Positions 1-10,483 are shown, counted from the stretch's first letter. The stretch: 64,000 nucleotides of DNA from Gossypium raimondii (GCF_025698545.1 NC_068576.1:1743501-1807500), one strand, 5' to 3'. Numbers and translations: made by a program. The notes: a model not told the origin generated them from the letters alone.

Positions 1-136
1 AGGATTAATGTATGTCACACTTAGAACATCACAAGTGAATATATCCATAAACGGATTCAAGATCAATTCTTCTTAGGTCCAATCTGATGTACTGTCAGTC
101 ATATCTATGTCTCTATCTTCTGGGAGTCATCCTAAA

Positions 137-310
137 TGTTACACCCTTCACCCGATTCAGTTGCCGGACCCGAGCTATAGAATGTTATAGCAATTAATGA
201 AATGGAAAACATCTATAATCAGCTTTAAACTAGAAATAAATAGCAAACATATCATACATTCATATTTGAAATCATACTAAATCAAAATCAAGTCTCAAAC
301 GAGTTTTATG
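137..310. repeat. LTR-like fragment
   Basis: The stretch opens with TGTTACACCCTTCACCCG and then runs through AT-rich text typical of long plant LTRs. It resembles the 5' end of the TGTAACACCC-type LTR found intact at 51199-54517, but only the beginning is recognisable. No target duplication or coding sequence was found. It is read as a truncated LTR fragment. Confidence 0.35.
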
Positions 311-945
311 TATTTTGTGTTTTCTTTTGGTTTGCATTTTTTACATGATTTTTTGGAGATTTTATACAACAAATTAAAATAGAATTTTATTAACAACAAA
401 GATTATTGAAGTTTAGACCATATTGCCTAAATTTATATTTAATTAGAATTTTAAATAATTTATATTTAATTAGAATTTTGAAAGGTTAATGGTCAAATTT
501 AACTAAAAAAATAAAGGCTAAATTGAAAAAGATGAAAATATTGCGAACTAAATTTATCATTAAATAATAGTAGTAGTTTGATAAAAATGTTGGATTTTAA
601 AATGGGTGGTTATTTAAAAAAAGATTAAGTGGGTAGTTATGACAAGGATAAGCTTTAAAAATTAATATTCTTTCTAAAAAAAATCAAAATATTTAATTAT
701 TCCTATTTTACTTTTGTACAATATTGGGTGATTCAAAGTGCATTTCAAATATAAGAGATCACTTTTTGATCGATATGCAAACATATCAACCCAAAAATGC
801 CTGAATCCCATCTAAAAGTGAATCTCAAGTCCACTGATTTTTTAGACTTAGAAACTGAAAAAATAGGTGAACTTAATTTAATAAATTCCACCCAATCCGT
901 GCACGTATCACTTCTATTAGGCATCACAAATCTATACTTCAGACC
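311..945. other. AT-rich intergenic DNA
   Basis: There is no plausible gene. Most is A/T-rich sequence with short runs. The right part contains the dispersed repeat listed at 727-850. The short open frames on both strands here show no family resemblance and are probably chance. Confidence 0.5.
727..850 (-). repeat. Dispersed repeat, copy 1
   Basis: Read on the minus strand, this matches the plus-strand sequence at about 30000-30110. Shared landmarks are GATGGGATTCAGGCATTT, a CATAT-GATCGA block and ACACTTTGAATCAC. The minus-strand translation contains ICLHID in both copies. Its family is unknown. It could be the edge of an LTR or LINE, but neither copy has visible termini. Confidence 0.5.
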
Positions 946-1013
946 ATATATCCACTTAGCACCTGCAATTTGGATTTTCTGAAGAATCCTCTTTCTATTT
1001 CCTTTAAGATAAT
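946..1013. repeat. Unit A, left copy, flanking the Copia element
   Basis: About 65 bp beginning atatccacttagcacct and ending cctttaagataa recur with few changes at 3847-3914. At the second site unit A is followed directly by unit B (catgttaaaa...gatgccatcctta). Here unit A is followed by the retrotransposon, and unit B appears only at the element's far end. The simplest reading is a tandem A-B duplication in which the left copy was split by the insertion. Confidence 0.6.
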
Positions 1014-1534
1014 TGTTGGGGATAAACCCGATTGAGCAACGAACAAGTGAAATAAAAAAAATTGAAAAGATCGAAAATAAATATTTTACATGAAAAAACC
1101 CCCCGAAGAGGATAAAAAACCACGAGCAAAGATAATTTCACTATAACGACAAAAACGAAGAGTAAAAAGATGGTGATAAAAACTAAACCCCGAAACCCAA
1201 AACAAGAACTCTCAAAACGTAAACACAAAATTTCTCTAAAAGCTTGTAAAAGCTAATACCTAAATGTGTAAAAGTGTTATCTTTCTAGGGTGGAAAATAG
1301 TCTATTTATAGGCTAAATCCTTAGGTCAAATAATATTAAAATAACCTACACTAATCAAAGTTTGATTAGGACAAATAATCAAAATTTGACTGGAAAAAGA
1401 AAACTGAGAAAATTGCATAACACGTCGCCTCATTGTGCTCGTTAGGACGTCAGCTATCACGTCGTCGGAAAGACGCCTCTTCTTTTATCGGGATGTCAAA
1501 CCTATTTCAACCCAAATACAAGGCATAACTCTAA
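1014..1534 (-). repeat. 3' LTR of the minus-strand Copia element
   Basis: The plus-strand text opens TGTTGGGGATAAA (the LTR's CCCCAACA terminus in reverse) and is collinear with 3008-3776 and, in reverse complement, with 45939-46566. It contains a single copy of the segment that is tandemly duplicated in the 5' LTR. The distal end is blurred by mutation at about 1534. Confidence 0.75.
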
Positions 1535-1849
1535 AAATCTCCACCTTCACTCGTATTTCTATAATGCTTTCTTTGAAAGAGCTCGTAATGAGCCTATTTC
1601 ATACTATGCAAGATATTAACTGAGTTGAAACTGTGCTTTGAAGCTGAAAGACTTCTAGCCTTCAACTTGTGCATTGCCAAATCAAAACTGATCTGAGTCT
1701 AATTTTCAAGAACGCAATACCCTATCTTTTCAAAACTTACACCCAAAAGAGAATATATCTTATATGAAACAATCATACCTCTACTTCAGACGAGTTGACT
1801 TTGACTCTTCAACAGACGAGGGACGTCCGATTTCACTAGTCACCCTTAA

Positions 1850-2900
1850 TCATTTTTGAACATAAAGACTGTCAATCTTTTTTTCTTTCATCAAAAGAAG
1901 AGCCCCACGGGATACATTAATGGCGCTTGACTCGATGTTTATTCTACAATAATTTGAGTCTAAATTTTCCAAAGAGATAAGATTTCTTTTTAAATCAGGT
2001 ACATACCTAACATCTGAAAGTGTCATGATTATCCTATCGTGCATCTTGATCTGAAGAGTACCAATACTGATTACCTTACTGGGTGAACCATTCCCCATAC
2101 GCACACTCTACCTTGAACTAAACCGTATGTGGAGAACCAGTTCATGTTGGGACACATATAGAAAGAACACCTCGAATCTAGGATCCACTCTAACGTAAGC
2201 TCGGAGCTTTCAGTTGTTGACACCCACAAGAAATCATCACCCTTATCATTGGCCAAATTAGCATCAACTAAATTTTCCTCATTGCTCTCAACAACCCTTT
2301 TATTTCGCAGTTTGTAACAATCTGCCTTAACGTAACCTAACTTCTTAAAATAACGATATCTCTTGTCTTGCTTCCTTGATGTTGCCAAAATTGAAGCTTG
2401 CTTATCTAACTTGCTATCCAAATCAAATTTATTTTTGAGTTTGTCTTTGTTTAATAGATGACCCTTCACATCATTGAACGAGATATTATCTCTGTCATAA
2501 ATCAGAGTCTTCCTGAAAGACTTGTATAAAGGGGTAAAGAGAACAATAATGATCTTCCTCGTCAATCTAAACCTCAAAATTCTTTAAATCATTCAGAAGA
2601 GTAATAAATTGACTAATGTGATCTCTAAGGTACTCACATTCGTTCATGCAGAACGTGTATAACTGTTGTTTCAACACTAATCGGTTAGTTAGAGACTTTG
2701 TCGCGTAGAAGGTTTCTAGGTGTATGTCATTTTCTCCATCAACACCTCATGCAATACATTATTCATGAAGTACAACTAAATTAAGGATAAATCATTTTTA
2801 TCTAATCTATCCCATTCTGATTTTTCCATTCTACAGGCTTCTTCTCTGTAAGGACCTTCTCAATATTGCCTTAAATTAGAATTGTCGTCATCCGAACTTG
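1850..2900 (-). pseudogene. Copia gag-protease remnant
   Basis: Minus-strand frames 2577-2071 and 2104-1850 read through the C-terminal part of a Copia Gag and the start of the protease. The CCHC zinc knuckle is degenerate (RYFKKLGYVKADCYK, with the first cysteine pair lost). The protease active-site region reads WILDSRCSFYMCPN, where functional relatives have WILDSGCS, so the DSG triad is broken. Downstream comes the conserved KVISIGTLQIKMHD and LSDVRYVPDLKRNLISL region. Gag upstream (2580-2900) is broken by stops. Not functional. Confidence 0.8.
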
Positions 2901-3007
2901 TCACATATTGAAATTTATGATGCCATCGAACTTATCAATATCAAACCTTGTTGTTGTCATCTCTGAAAAAGTTGAATGCAAAAACCGACCAAGCTCTGAT
3001 GCCAATT

Positions 3008-3776
3008 TTTTGGGGATAAACTCAATTAAGCAACGGACAAGTAAAATAACATGGAAATTGAAAAGATCACATACAAATATTTTACATAGAAAAACCCCTC
3101 TAAAGAGGATAAAAAACCATGGGTAAAAATAATTTCACTATAATGACAAAAATGAAGAGTACAAATATAGAGATAAAAACCAAACCCCAAAACCCAAGAT
3201 AAGAGTGCTCAAAATGTAAACACAAAATTTCTTTGAAAGATTGTAAATGCTAATACCTAAATGTGTAAATGGGTTATCTTTCTAAGGTGGAAAATAGCTT
3301 ATTTATAGGCTAAATTCGTCGATCAAATAATACTAAAATAACCTACACTAATCAGAGTTTGATTAGGACAAATAATAAGAATTTGACTGGAAGAAGAAAA
3401 TTAAGGAAATTGCATAACACATCACCTCGTCGGGATGTCAGCTATCGCGTCGTTGTGACAAAGGTTTCTTCTTATTAGGATCCAAGTGGTCGCATCTTCG
3501 AAAAGAGCTTATTTATATGCTAAATTTATAGGTCAAATAATATTAAAATAACCTATACTAATTAAAGTTTGATTGGGACAAATAATAAGAATTTGACTGG
3601 AAGAAGAAAATCAAGGAAATTACATAACACATCGCATCATCAGGATGCCAGCTATCGCGTCATAGTGACAAGGTGTTTCTTCTTGTCAAGACGTCAGTGT
3701 TCGCATCATCGGGACGATGCCTCTTCCTTCGTCGAGATGTCAAACTTGTTTCGGCCCAAATACGAGGCATATCATC
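3008..3776 (-). repeat. 5' LTR with an internal 210-bp tandem duplication
   Basis: This LTR is about 250 bp longer than its partner at 1014-1534 because a segment of about 210 bp is present twice (3296-3505 and 3506-3710). Each copy starts at agcttatttata, passes through caaataatactaaaataacctac and tttgactggaagaagaaaat, and ends in the cgtc/gtcgc-rich part. The primer-binding site lies immediately outside at about 3004-2993. Confidence 0.75.
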
Positions 3777-3990
3777 CCTGAATATCATGTTAAAATGGGT
3801 TTTTTAATTGAAATATGATGCCATCCTTACGTAATACATTAGGTCGGATATCCACTTAGCACCTCCAACCTAGATTTTCCGAAAAATCCTCCTTTTCATA
3901 GCCTTTAAGATAACTTCATTCCTAAAGACCATGTTAAAACGTGTTTCTGATTGAAATATGATGCCATCCTTAAATAATATATCCATTAAA
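3777..3990. repeat. Units B, A' and B' of a tandem duplication
   Basis: After the element comes unit B (catgttaaaatgggttt...gatgccatcctta, about 3786-3835), then a second unit A (3847-3914) and a second unit B (about 3924-3975). The uninterrupted A'-B' copy serves as an internal empty-site reference for the Copia insertion. The nature of the repeated unit is unknown. Confidence 0.55.
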
Positions 3991-5267
3991 ATAGATTTGT
4001 TCGATGAATCGGTTCGTCATCTTGTCAGTTGAGGCTAGCAAATTGGTGGTTCAACAATGGTGATGATAAAATAATAACTATTCAATAAATTTTAAAAGTC
4101 TCAAACTTATTCGCAAGTGCACGGGAACGATGCCAAGTAAAAATTACAATGAAACAACTTCGTTAAAAGAAATATTACGAGGATTGAACCCATAAACAAA
4201 AATCAATTAGATTAACTCGACATAACTAATTAAAATAAACGATTAACATTAAACCTACTCCTAAGTATTTAATCATTGAAGAAACAATTGATCTAAACTA
4301 ATAAAATATGACTCAAGTGATGACAACTTGGGTATAAAAAATGAAATGATTAGGAAAATGTTCAATTAATGACACCTAAATAATATACTTGAACTAATAA
4401 CCAATTTAAGGGTCTAAATGGTGAGGGACATGGAAGCATGAACAGCTAAGTTGGAGCATAGATTATAGGCATCATCTATCACTCTCATTCATCCCAATTA
4501 CATAAGTTAATGTATTTCTTATAAATACCCTAATGGTTGGTGTATATATTAACTAAGTTGATAATTATTCAACTAGATCATTAAGGTCCAACCAACAACT
4601 CATTACACTCTCTCCTAATATTTTCATTAGCCTAACAATCACTTAGATTAATCATTAACTATGAATTGAATAACTAGTCAACCCAAACATTAGCCTATCT
4701 CAATTACTAAGCCTTTAGCCTACATTTTCCTAATCATACAAAAATTCAAATAAGCTCCAAACATAATCAAGAATAATTGTGCGAATGGTGATTTTTAAGA
4801 TTAATGGTGGATCTAGATGAGAAAAAGAATGGGAAATTTTAGATAGCACGACCTCGATATTAATAGGTGTCAAGATCAAAATGCAAAAAAGAATCTCGAA
4901 ACTCGACACCTATAAGTGTTGAGATCCTATTACATCCAGTTAAATATGTATAAATTAAATACAAAAGTCGAAGACAAACTACGTTAAATCAAACTAACTA
5001 CAAGAATCTTGAGAAAATAGATCTCCAAATCTAAGGGTTGAAGTTATAATAAAATAATTTCATCAATCGTGACTATTATAAAGAATTAAGAATCTTGACG
5101 TTCGTATAAGTGTCGAGTTACTTAAAAGATATTTTGCAAAAAATAATTTAATCTATATATTTTAAGAAAAAATATTCATGATATTTGAGAGGGCTAGCTC
5201 TCTTTCGGAATAAGTCTTTGAGGTGTCATCCACTAAGTAATCGTCTGGACTCTCGAATGGAAGGTAT
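3991..5267. other. Intergenic DNA resembling LTR or leader sequence
   Basis: No gene found. The text around 4100-4800 (including cgcaagtgcacgggaacgatgccaagta) looks like the non-coding leader or LTR of large plant Gypsy elements. Repeated cgacacctataagtgt blocks occur at 4865-4920 and 5100-5115. No termini or coding remnants could be assigned. Confidence 0.35.
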
Positions 5268-5373
5268 TGTCCTCGAGGAGACCTTTAATTTTTTTTAAAT
5301 ATTGTAGTCTCGTACTTCATGGAGTTTGGGCTCTCGTTGGAGTACGAGAGACAAAATCCCTCCACGAGGACAA
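5268..5373. repeat. Nested inverted repeat (hairpin)
   Basis: The outer arms tattgtcctcgaggag and, on the other side, ctccacgaggacaata are complementary with one mismatch. Inside them gtctcgtact pairs with agtacgagagac with a 1-2 base bulge. The loop is about 25 bases. It could be a MITE core or the remains of an inverted LTR fragment. Confidence 0.5.
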
Positions 5374-5429
5374 TAGCTTTTGTTTGTAGGTCCAAGACAA
5401 ACCTCCCTCAACAATAGTTAAATAAATAG

Positions 5430-5900
5430 GTAAAAACATATTTTCAGTCCTCAATTTCAAAATTGAGCAAAATGATCGATCTCAACAAAATCGATGCTAT
5501 TTAATCTCTGTCAATTTTGAAAGTGACCAAATAAGGACAATTAATTACTGTGTTAACATTTTCTGTCAATTGTACCTCATTTTAATTGATAAATAACAAA
5601 TTTAGCCTTTGATATTTATATATCCTATATAAATGTTGTCAGGATGTGTAAATTTTATAGGTTAAATTTATTAAACCAAGATCTAGTTGATGAATGTGTA
5701 AATGTTAAAGTCTAAACTTGTTAAATTAAGATCAAATTGATTGAATGTGTAAACTTTAAGAGCTAAATTTGTTATTATACTAATAAAAATAATGTACAAT
5801 TGACTAAAAATATCAACATTGTGATTAGTTATCTTTATTTACTTACTTTCAAAATTAACGGTGATTAAATTACTGTAATTATTTGGTTAATATTGAAAAA
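5430..5900. mobile_element. MITE-like inverted-repeat element upstream of HYC
   Basis: The two halves are imperfect inverted repeats. The left text ttttgaaagtgaccaaataa, tgtcaattgtac and aataacaaatttagc recurs in reverse complement on the right side (5770-5860). Between them a unit of about 55 bp containing gtgtaaa-t-tta and taaa-taagatc occurs about three times (5645-5790). The right edge lies roughly 140 bp before the HYC start codon. No clear target duplication was identified. Confidence 0.5.
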
Positions 5901-6038
5901 AAAAAGGGTGAGCCTCAGTTAAAAGTTAAAAGTTAAAACTCCTGTAGTCAATAAGCTGCTAAAACCATAAGCCCAAATCCCAAAATCTTTAGCTAAATTC
6001 ACGAGTCTTACGCAAGTCAAACAACCTTCAACTCCGCC

Positions 6039-7361
6039 ATGGACTTCCCCCACAACCATTCCACTAACTTCCCCTCCCCTTCCTCCTCCTCCACCTCCTC
6101 CTCTACTGCCCGCCAACCTCCTCCCTCCACCGCCACCACCATCACCACCGACAACGATCCTATGCACTCCTGGTGGGAATCCGTCTCTAAACAACGTTCT
6201 CGCATCCTATCCCTCTCCTATCTCCTCCCCTCCGACGGAACCACTCTTTCCTCCTTAGCCGATTCCGACCGCCCCGCTCTTTCTCTCCTCTCCTCTCCCG
6301 CCGCTTACTCCCTCATTTCCTCCGCCCTTTCCTCTCCTACCTCTGGCTCCGGTTCTGACCCTCTCTGCCAATGGCTCTACGAAACTTTCCAATCTTCTGA
6401 TCCTCATCTCCGCCTCCTTGTTCTCTCTTTCCTCCCTCTTCTCTCCGGCACCTACCTTTCCCGAATCCACACCTCGGATTCTTCTTCCTTCCCTTCCTTC
6501 TCCGGCTTCGAAGCCGTTCTCCTCGCCGTTTACTCTTCCGAAGTCAAATCCCGTTCCGGGAAACCTCTCCTCGTCCAAATTCCCGACCTCTCTCAGCCCT
6601 CTCTGTACCATGCCCCTCGTAACAAGCCCGCTGACGACAGATCTAGACAATCCGTCGGCCTTTTATCACCTCCGCTCGAGCCACATTTAGCCGTAAAGTC
6701 TACTAAGCGAGCCGTCATCGTTGGAACCGCTCTTGATTGTTACTACAAACAAGTCTCTCAAATGCCGGCTTGGTCTAAGCTGGACTTTTGCACATTCGCC
6801 GCCGCTTGGGCGGGGCAAGATTGTCCTTGCAGAACCAAATTGGACGGGGACGATCTCGATCACCACGAAAGCGGTAACGGAAACAGTAATGGGCACGATC
6901 ACTTTTTTAGGAAGGATTCGGGGTTTAGTAACGGAACGAGAAGCCGCGACGGCGACGACGTGGGCACTGAAGATGATGTGATTAAGGATGTGGTGGTGGA
7001 GATGGACAATTTGGGTATCAATAAAGAAGATGCTGAGAATTTGGAGAAAAAGGGTGTGAGAATCCCTTTACCTTGGGAACTTTTGAGGCCGGTGGTTACA
7101 ATTTTGGGTCATTGTTTGTTTGGTCCTTCCAATTCAGAAGATGAAAAGGACGCTGCGTCCATCGCCATTAGGTGTCTATACGCGAGGGCCTCTCATGATT
7201 TGGCACCACAAGCGATATTGGCATTGCAAAGTCTGATTAGGCTGGATAAGAGTGCAAGAGCAGCAGCAAAGGCGGCTGCTACGGTTGTGGCAAACGCGCC
7301 TTCGAATGCTAACACACCCAGCAAGGCTAAGAAGCCAGAAATCCTTTTGGTTTCCAAGTGA
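6039..7361 (+). CDS. HYC: Hyccin-domain protein (PI4-kinase alpha complex subunit)
   Basis: A single open frame of 440 residues, uninterrupted by introns. After a Ser/Thr/Pro-rich N-terminus (about residues 8-40) the hyccin core begins at HSWWESVSKQRSRI. Family landmarks are CQWLYETFQSSDPHLRLLVL, FEAVLLAVYSSEVK, IPDLSQPSLYH, WSKLDFCTFAAAWAG and, near the C-terminus, IPLPWELLRPVVTILGHCLF, followed by a helical ALQSLIRLDKSARAAAKAA tail. A hydrophilic Asp/Gly/Asn-rich insert separates the two halves (about 270-320). In Arabidopsis the HYC proteins bridge PI4K-alpha-1, NPG and EFOP proteins at the plasma membrane to make PI4P. That role is inferred here by family. The start sits in a good context (gccATGGac) and matches the usual MDF-type opening. 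Codon use is C-rich in the first half. Paralogue assignment (HYC1 or HYC2) is not settled. Confidence 0.9.
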   Translation: MDFPHNHSTNFPSPSSSSTSSSTARQPPPSTATTITTDNDPMHSWWESVSKQRSRILSLSYLLPSDGTTLSSLADSDRPALSLLSSPAAYSLISSALSSPTSGSGSDPLCQWLYETFQSSDPHLRLLVLSFLPLLSGTYLSRIHTSDSSSFPSFSGFEAVLLAVYSSEVKSRSGKPLLVQIPDLSQPSLYHAPRNKPADDRSRQSVGLLSPPLEPHLAVKSTKRAVIVGTALDCYYKQVSQMPAWSKLDFCTFAAAWAGQDCPCRTKLDGDDLDHHESGNGNSNGHDHFFRKDSGFSNGTRSRDGDDVGTEDDVIKDVVVEMDNLGINKEDAENLEKKGVRIPLPWELLRPVVTILGHCLFGPSNSEDEKDAASIAIRCLYARASHDLAPQAILALQSLIRLDKSARAAAKAAATVVANAPSNANTPSKAKKPEILLVSK

Positions 7362-9031
7362 TTTCAAGGTTTGCATGTGCTGGTAATGAATATGTATAGT
7401 TGACTCTAGTAATGTATACTACGTGGAAAATCAGTTTTACTACTAATAGTTTTCCTTAGAATTGAATTGATTATGCATTTTTCCTTTAATTATGTTCTGT
7501 AAGCTGTGTATCATTGTTCTGGGTTTCTGATTGGTTGAGAGAATATGTGGGTTTCTTATTTACTTCAACCTATAGTATCAGGCTTTCTGCTTTATTGATT
7601 TGGTAAGGTTGAGGCAGATGTTGGGGTTTGTTGTGAGGTTGCTATCATCTTATATTACCACTTCCTTATCTGTTGACTGCGGCATCATAGCTTATGATTG
7701 GTGTTTTGACTTTTTGAGTAGTGTAATGAGTTGGGTTCACTATGAAATGATGAGGTGCACGCCTTAGCATTAAGCTCTCTCCACTGGAATTTGGAGGATT
7801 AAAGAATTCCAGCTGTGTGTGAAGCTGCTTTTACATTCATATTTCAAAGGGGGAGAATAATAGGATATCCTAGATTGTTGTTTAATTACACTAGTGAAAT
7901 GGTGAAATCTTCTTTTGACAATACAAATGTATGCACATACAGATATAGTGTATAAAAGCAATCCTATATTTTAGAGACACAAGTGCATTCAAGTTCCAAA
8001 GAATCTATCGCTTTTAATTGGAGGAAAAAAGAGGTTGGACTTCAACATCAGCAAATTCCAATTGTGCATTTAGTTGAAATATGAAGTTATATAAGAATAC
8101 ATTTTACATATTAGGTGGTAGAATTATTGATAGATTAGAAGGGATGAAACTTATTGCTGCTCTGGAGAATATTAGGTAAACATGGAAATTTAGTTGGTCA
8201 ATAATGATGCTGTCTATTTTATAATTCCATAACGAAGTTTTCACCCCTCAACATTCTTCACATTTATCCTTACATCAACCTTTCCCTTCACCCTTTGGTT
8301 ATTGCAACACCTTCATTATCCAACAAACAAATTATTCATCCTTCATCTTCAACACTATTTTTTTAACTACCTATTAAGATTTGTTTTTTCTTTGTTTAAA
8401 GGATAGAGTTGGCTAAAATAAAATTGTCTTTTATATTTTTTTAATTTTAACATTGTTGGTAATTTTATTATATATACATTCGAGGTAATTTTCTTCATCC
8501 AATCATGAAAATATTAGTCGAATTGTATTATTATCACCGGAAATATAAAATTCCCTGAATCAAACACTCTTTAACCATATATGTTAGTATCATTTTACAA
8601 ACTCAACTCCAAAATTAATTCACAATGTTGTTTGAATCGGATTAAATTGATCGGTTGGATCAAGAACCGATCAGGGTAGCAATCCAAAAAGGAGCTTTAA
8701 ATTGATTGACTCAAGAATCAATATTGATTGGTTGAACAAAAGAAAAACCAATTGAACCAACTAAATCAAATTTCTTTTGAACCAATTGGATAGACAAACC
8801 GGTGATTTGATGAACCATGGATTTTTATAAAATTTGATACAATGATGATTCAGTACAAATTTTCGTATTCTAATTTTGTTTTGATTATGCTTTTTTTTTA
8901 ATCTTTTAACCTGTTTTTACATTACATTTCTTATCAGAGAGAAGTGCTAATCAATTTCCAATAACACCAGCTAAAATGATAGACATAAATTACAGACGCT
9001 AGAGAAATTTCGATTCCAATCGTGATTACTA
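7362..9031. other. HYC 3' flank and intergenic DNA
   Basis: The first few hundred bases after the HYC stop are T-rich and probably include its 3' UTR. The rest is AT-rich with no gene. Around 8620-8830 there are repeated variants of gattgg-ttgaac and gaaccaa, typical of a degenerate dispersed plant repeat, with similar text inside KUP7 intron 4 near 59740-59850. Confidence 0.4.
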
Positions 9032-9856
9032 AGGCTGTGTTCTTTATTGCTTTTCAGATGAGCTTTTGCATGTAAAAGTATTTTTTTTCTAAAAAGCAAT
9101 AAAGAACAGACATCATTTCAAAAAAAATTTCAACTTAAAAAAAAGCACTTTTTGGCAGATGGAGAATTTAAAAATTTTAACTTCTCCATCTGCCAAAAGT
9201 GCTTTTGGCTTCTATTTACATTTTTAACATTTGTCTTCTCCCAAAATTTTTAGTATTTATATTTGGTACATAAATATTATCCCTTTTAAAACTTTAATCT
9301 AAATATATGTAATATTTTAATTTGTTAGGTTTATATTTTCTATGTTATGTTAATATCTAATATGAGTTATATATTCAAATATATTTTAAAATAAAATAAT
9401 ACAAATATGTTAAAAGCATTAATTAAAAATAAAAATAATTTTTAAAATAATACAATTATGTCAATATCTAATTACAAATATTTAATTATTATATTTAAAT
9501 ATTTAAATATAGTTTATATATTCTAATTAAATTTAATAAATAATTAATATAAATTACTTAGAAATATTTAAAATTAATATTATATATTAAAATATTAACA
9601 ATAAGTTATAATAAATCATTTTATAATTTTGCTAAAATATCATAATATTAACTAATTTGAACATTATTTAAATACATATTTGTTACTTTATAATCTAATG
9701 TTTAAAATGGACATTTTATTTCTCAAAAGTACTTTTTGACAGCAATACCAAACACTCAAATTTTCAAAAGTACTCCTCAAAAGCACTTCTCAAAAGCACT
9801 TTTCCTCAAAAGCACTTCTCAAAAGTACTCTTCAAAAACAATGAAGAACTGCCCTA
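9032..9856. mobile_element. hAT-like non-autonomous element with central hairpin
   Basis: The left end aggctgtgttctttattgct and the right end, reverse-complemented (agggcagttcttcattgttt), form imperfect terminal inverted repeats. Subterminal arrays of ctcaaaagcactt/ctcaaaagtact occur at 9720-9840, and related gcacttttggc motifs lie on the left. At 9158-9214 there is a near-perfect palindrome with arms containing ggcagatggagaa and ttctccatctgcc. The interior is very AT-rich and has no coding capacity. An 8-bp target duplication is not convincing, so the element is old or its ends are slightly off. Confidence 0.6.
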
Positions 9857-10483
9857 AAAGCAGTTTGAGTTGGATTTAAAATTTGATTCTTGAATAGGTT
9901 GGAACTCAATTGAGAGGTAAAAATTAAGGTCGATATTCTCGCGCGAGAGTACTAAATTAGGATTTTCCAGTACCAGTTAAAAATATAAAATCTCTGCTAG
10001 ACTGAGTTTTAATAACATACTCGAATTCAACTCACTAGGTGCTCGAGCTCAACTTTCAACTTAACAATGGTCAAGTCGAAGTCGAAGTCGAATTCAAATT
10101 TCTTTTCCGAATCAAATTCAAGTAGCTTGTAGCTTGTGGGCAAAGTTCATACTAGGTAATTTGAACTGATTGATTTCTCGTTTCCACGGAACAATGAAGC
10201 AAACTATGAGTGTAAAACAGGGAAAATTCGTTATATAAGTGGTTTACTCGTATTATATGAAGAATAATGTTCCACATTAGAATAACCTTGGAACAATAGA
10301 CATTTCAGTTCCCACAGTTCACAACTCCATAAATCTTGTAACTTGTTGAACTTTTAACAGATATCGAAACATCTTCACCACCAAGTTTATCCACGAGATC
10401 AATTGAAAATTACTCATTACCTGTCTAGCCATTTGAATAGCGATCGATAGTTCTCGGAAAACCAGAAGATTGAGCGCAGTTTC
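9857..10483. other. Intergenic DNA and probable 3' UTR of the endosulfine gene
   Basis: No additional gene. On the minus strand the endosulfine stop is at 10486-10484, so roughly 10200-10483 is likely its 3' UTR. A gtcgaagtcgaagtcgaattc trinucleotide-type repeat lies at about 10073-10095. Confidence 0.4.

Larger units (their letters stand above)
1014..3776 (-). mobile_element. Copia-type LTR element carrying only gag and protease
   Basis: A Ty1/Copia-like element in minus orientation. In element order it has a 5' LTR (3776-3008), a primer-binding site complementary to initiator methionine tRNA (GGCATCAGAGC, about 3004-2993), gag and protease remnants (about 2900-1850), a purine-rich tract (AAGGTGGAGATTT at about 1547-1535) and a 3' LTR (1534-1014). 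The space between protease and polypurine tract is only about 300 bp, so integrase, reverse transcriptase and RNase H are absent. The same arrangement and homologous 3' non-coding sequence recur in the plus-strand element at 45939-48081, which suggests a non-autonomous family. The coding part carries stops and frameshifts, so this copy is dead. Confidence 0.8.

Noticed and set aside
1435..3720. CRISPR-like array from repeated cgtc/gtcgc motifs
   Set aside because: Spacing and sequence are irregular and the repeats are explained by LTR copies and a tandem duplication inside one LTR. The window is plant nuclear DNA.
6255..6650. 131-residue minus-strand open frame inside HYC
   Set aside because: It is the antisense shadow of the hyccin coding sequence, caused by C-rich codons. 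It has Glu/Gly/Arg-rich low-complexity composition and no family features.
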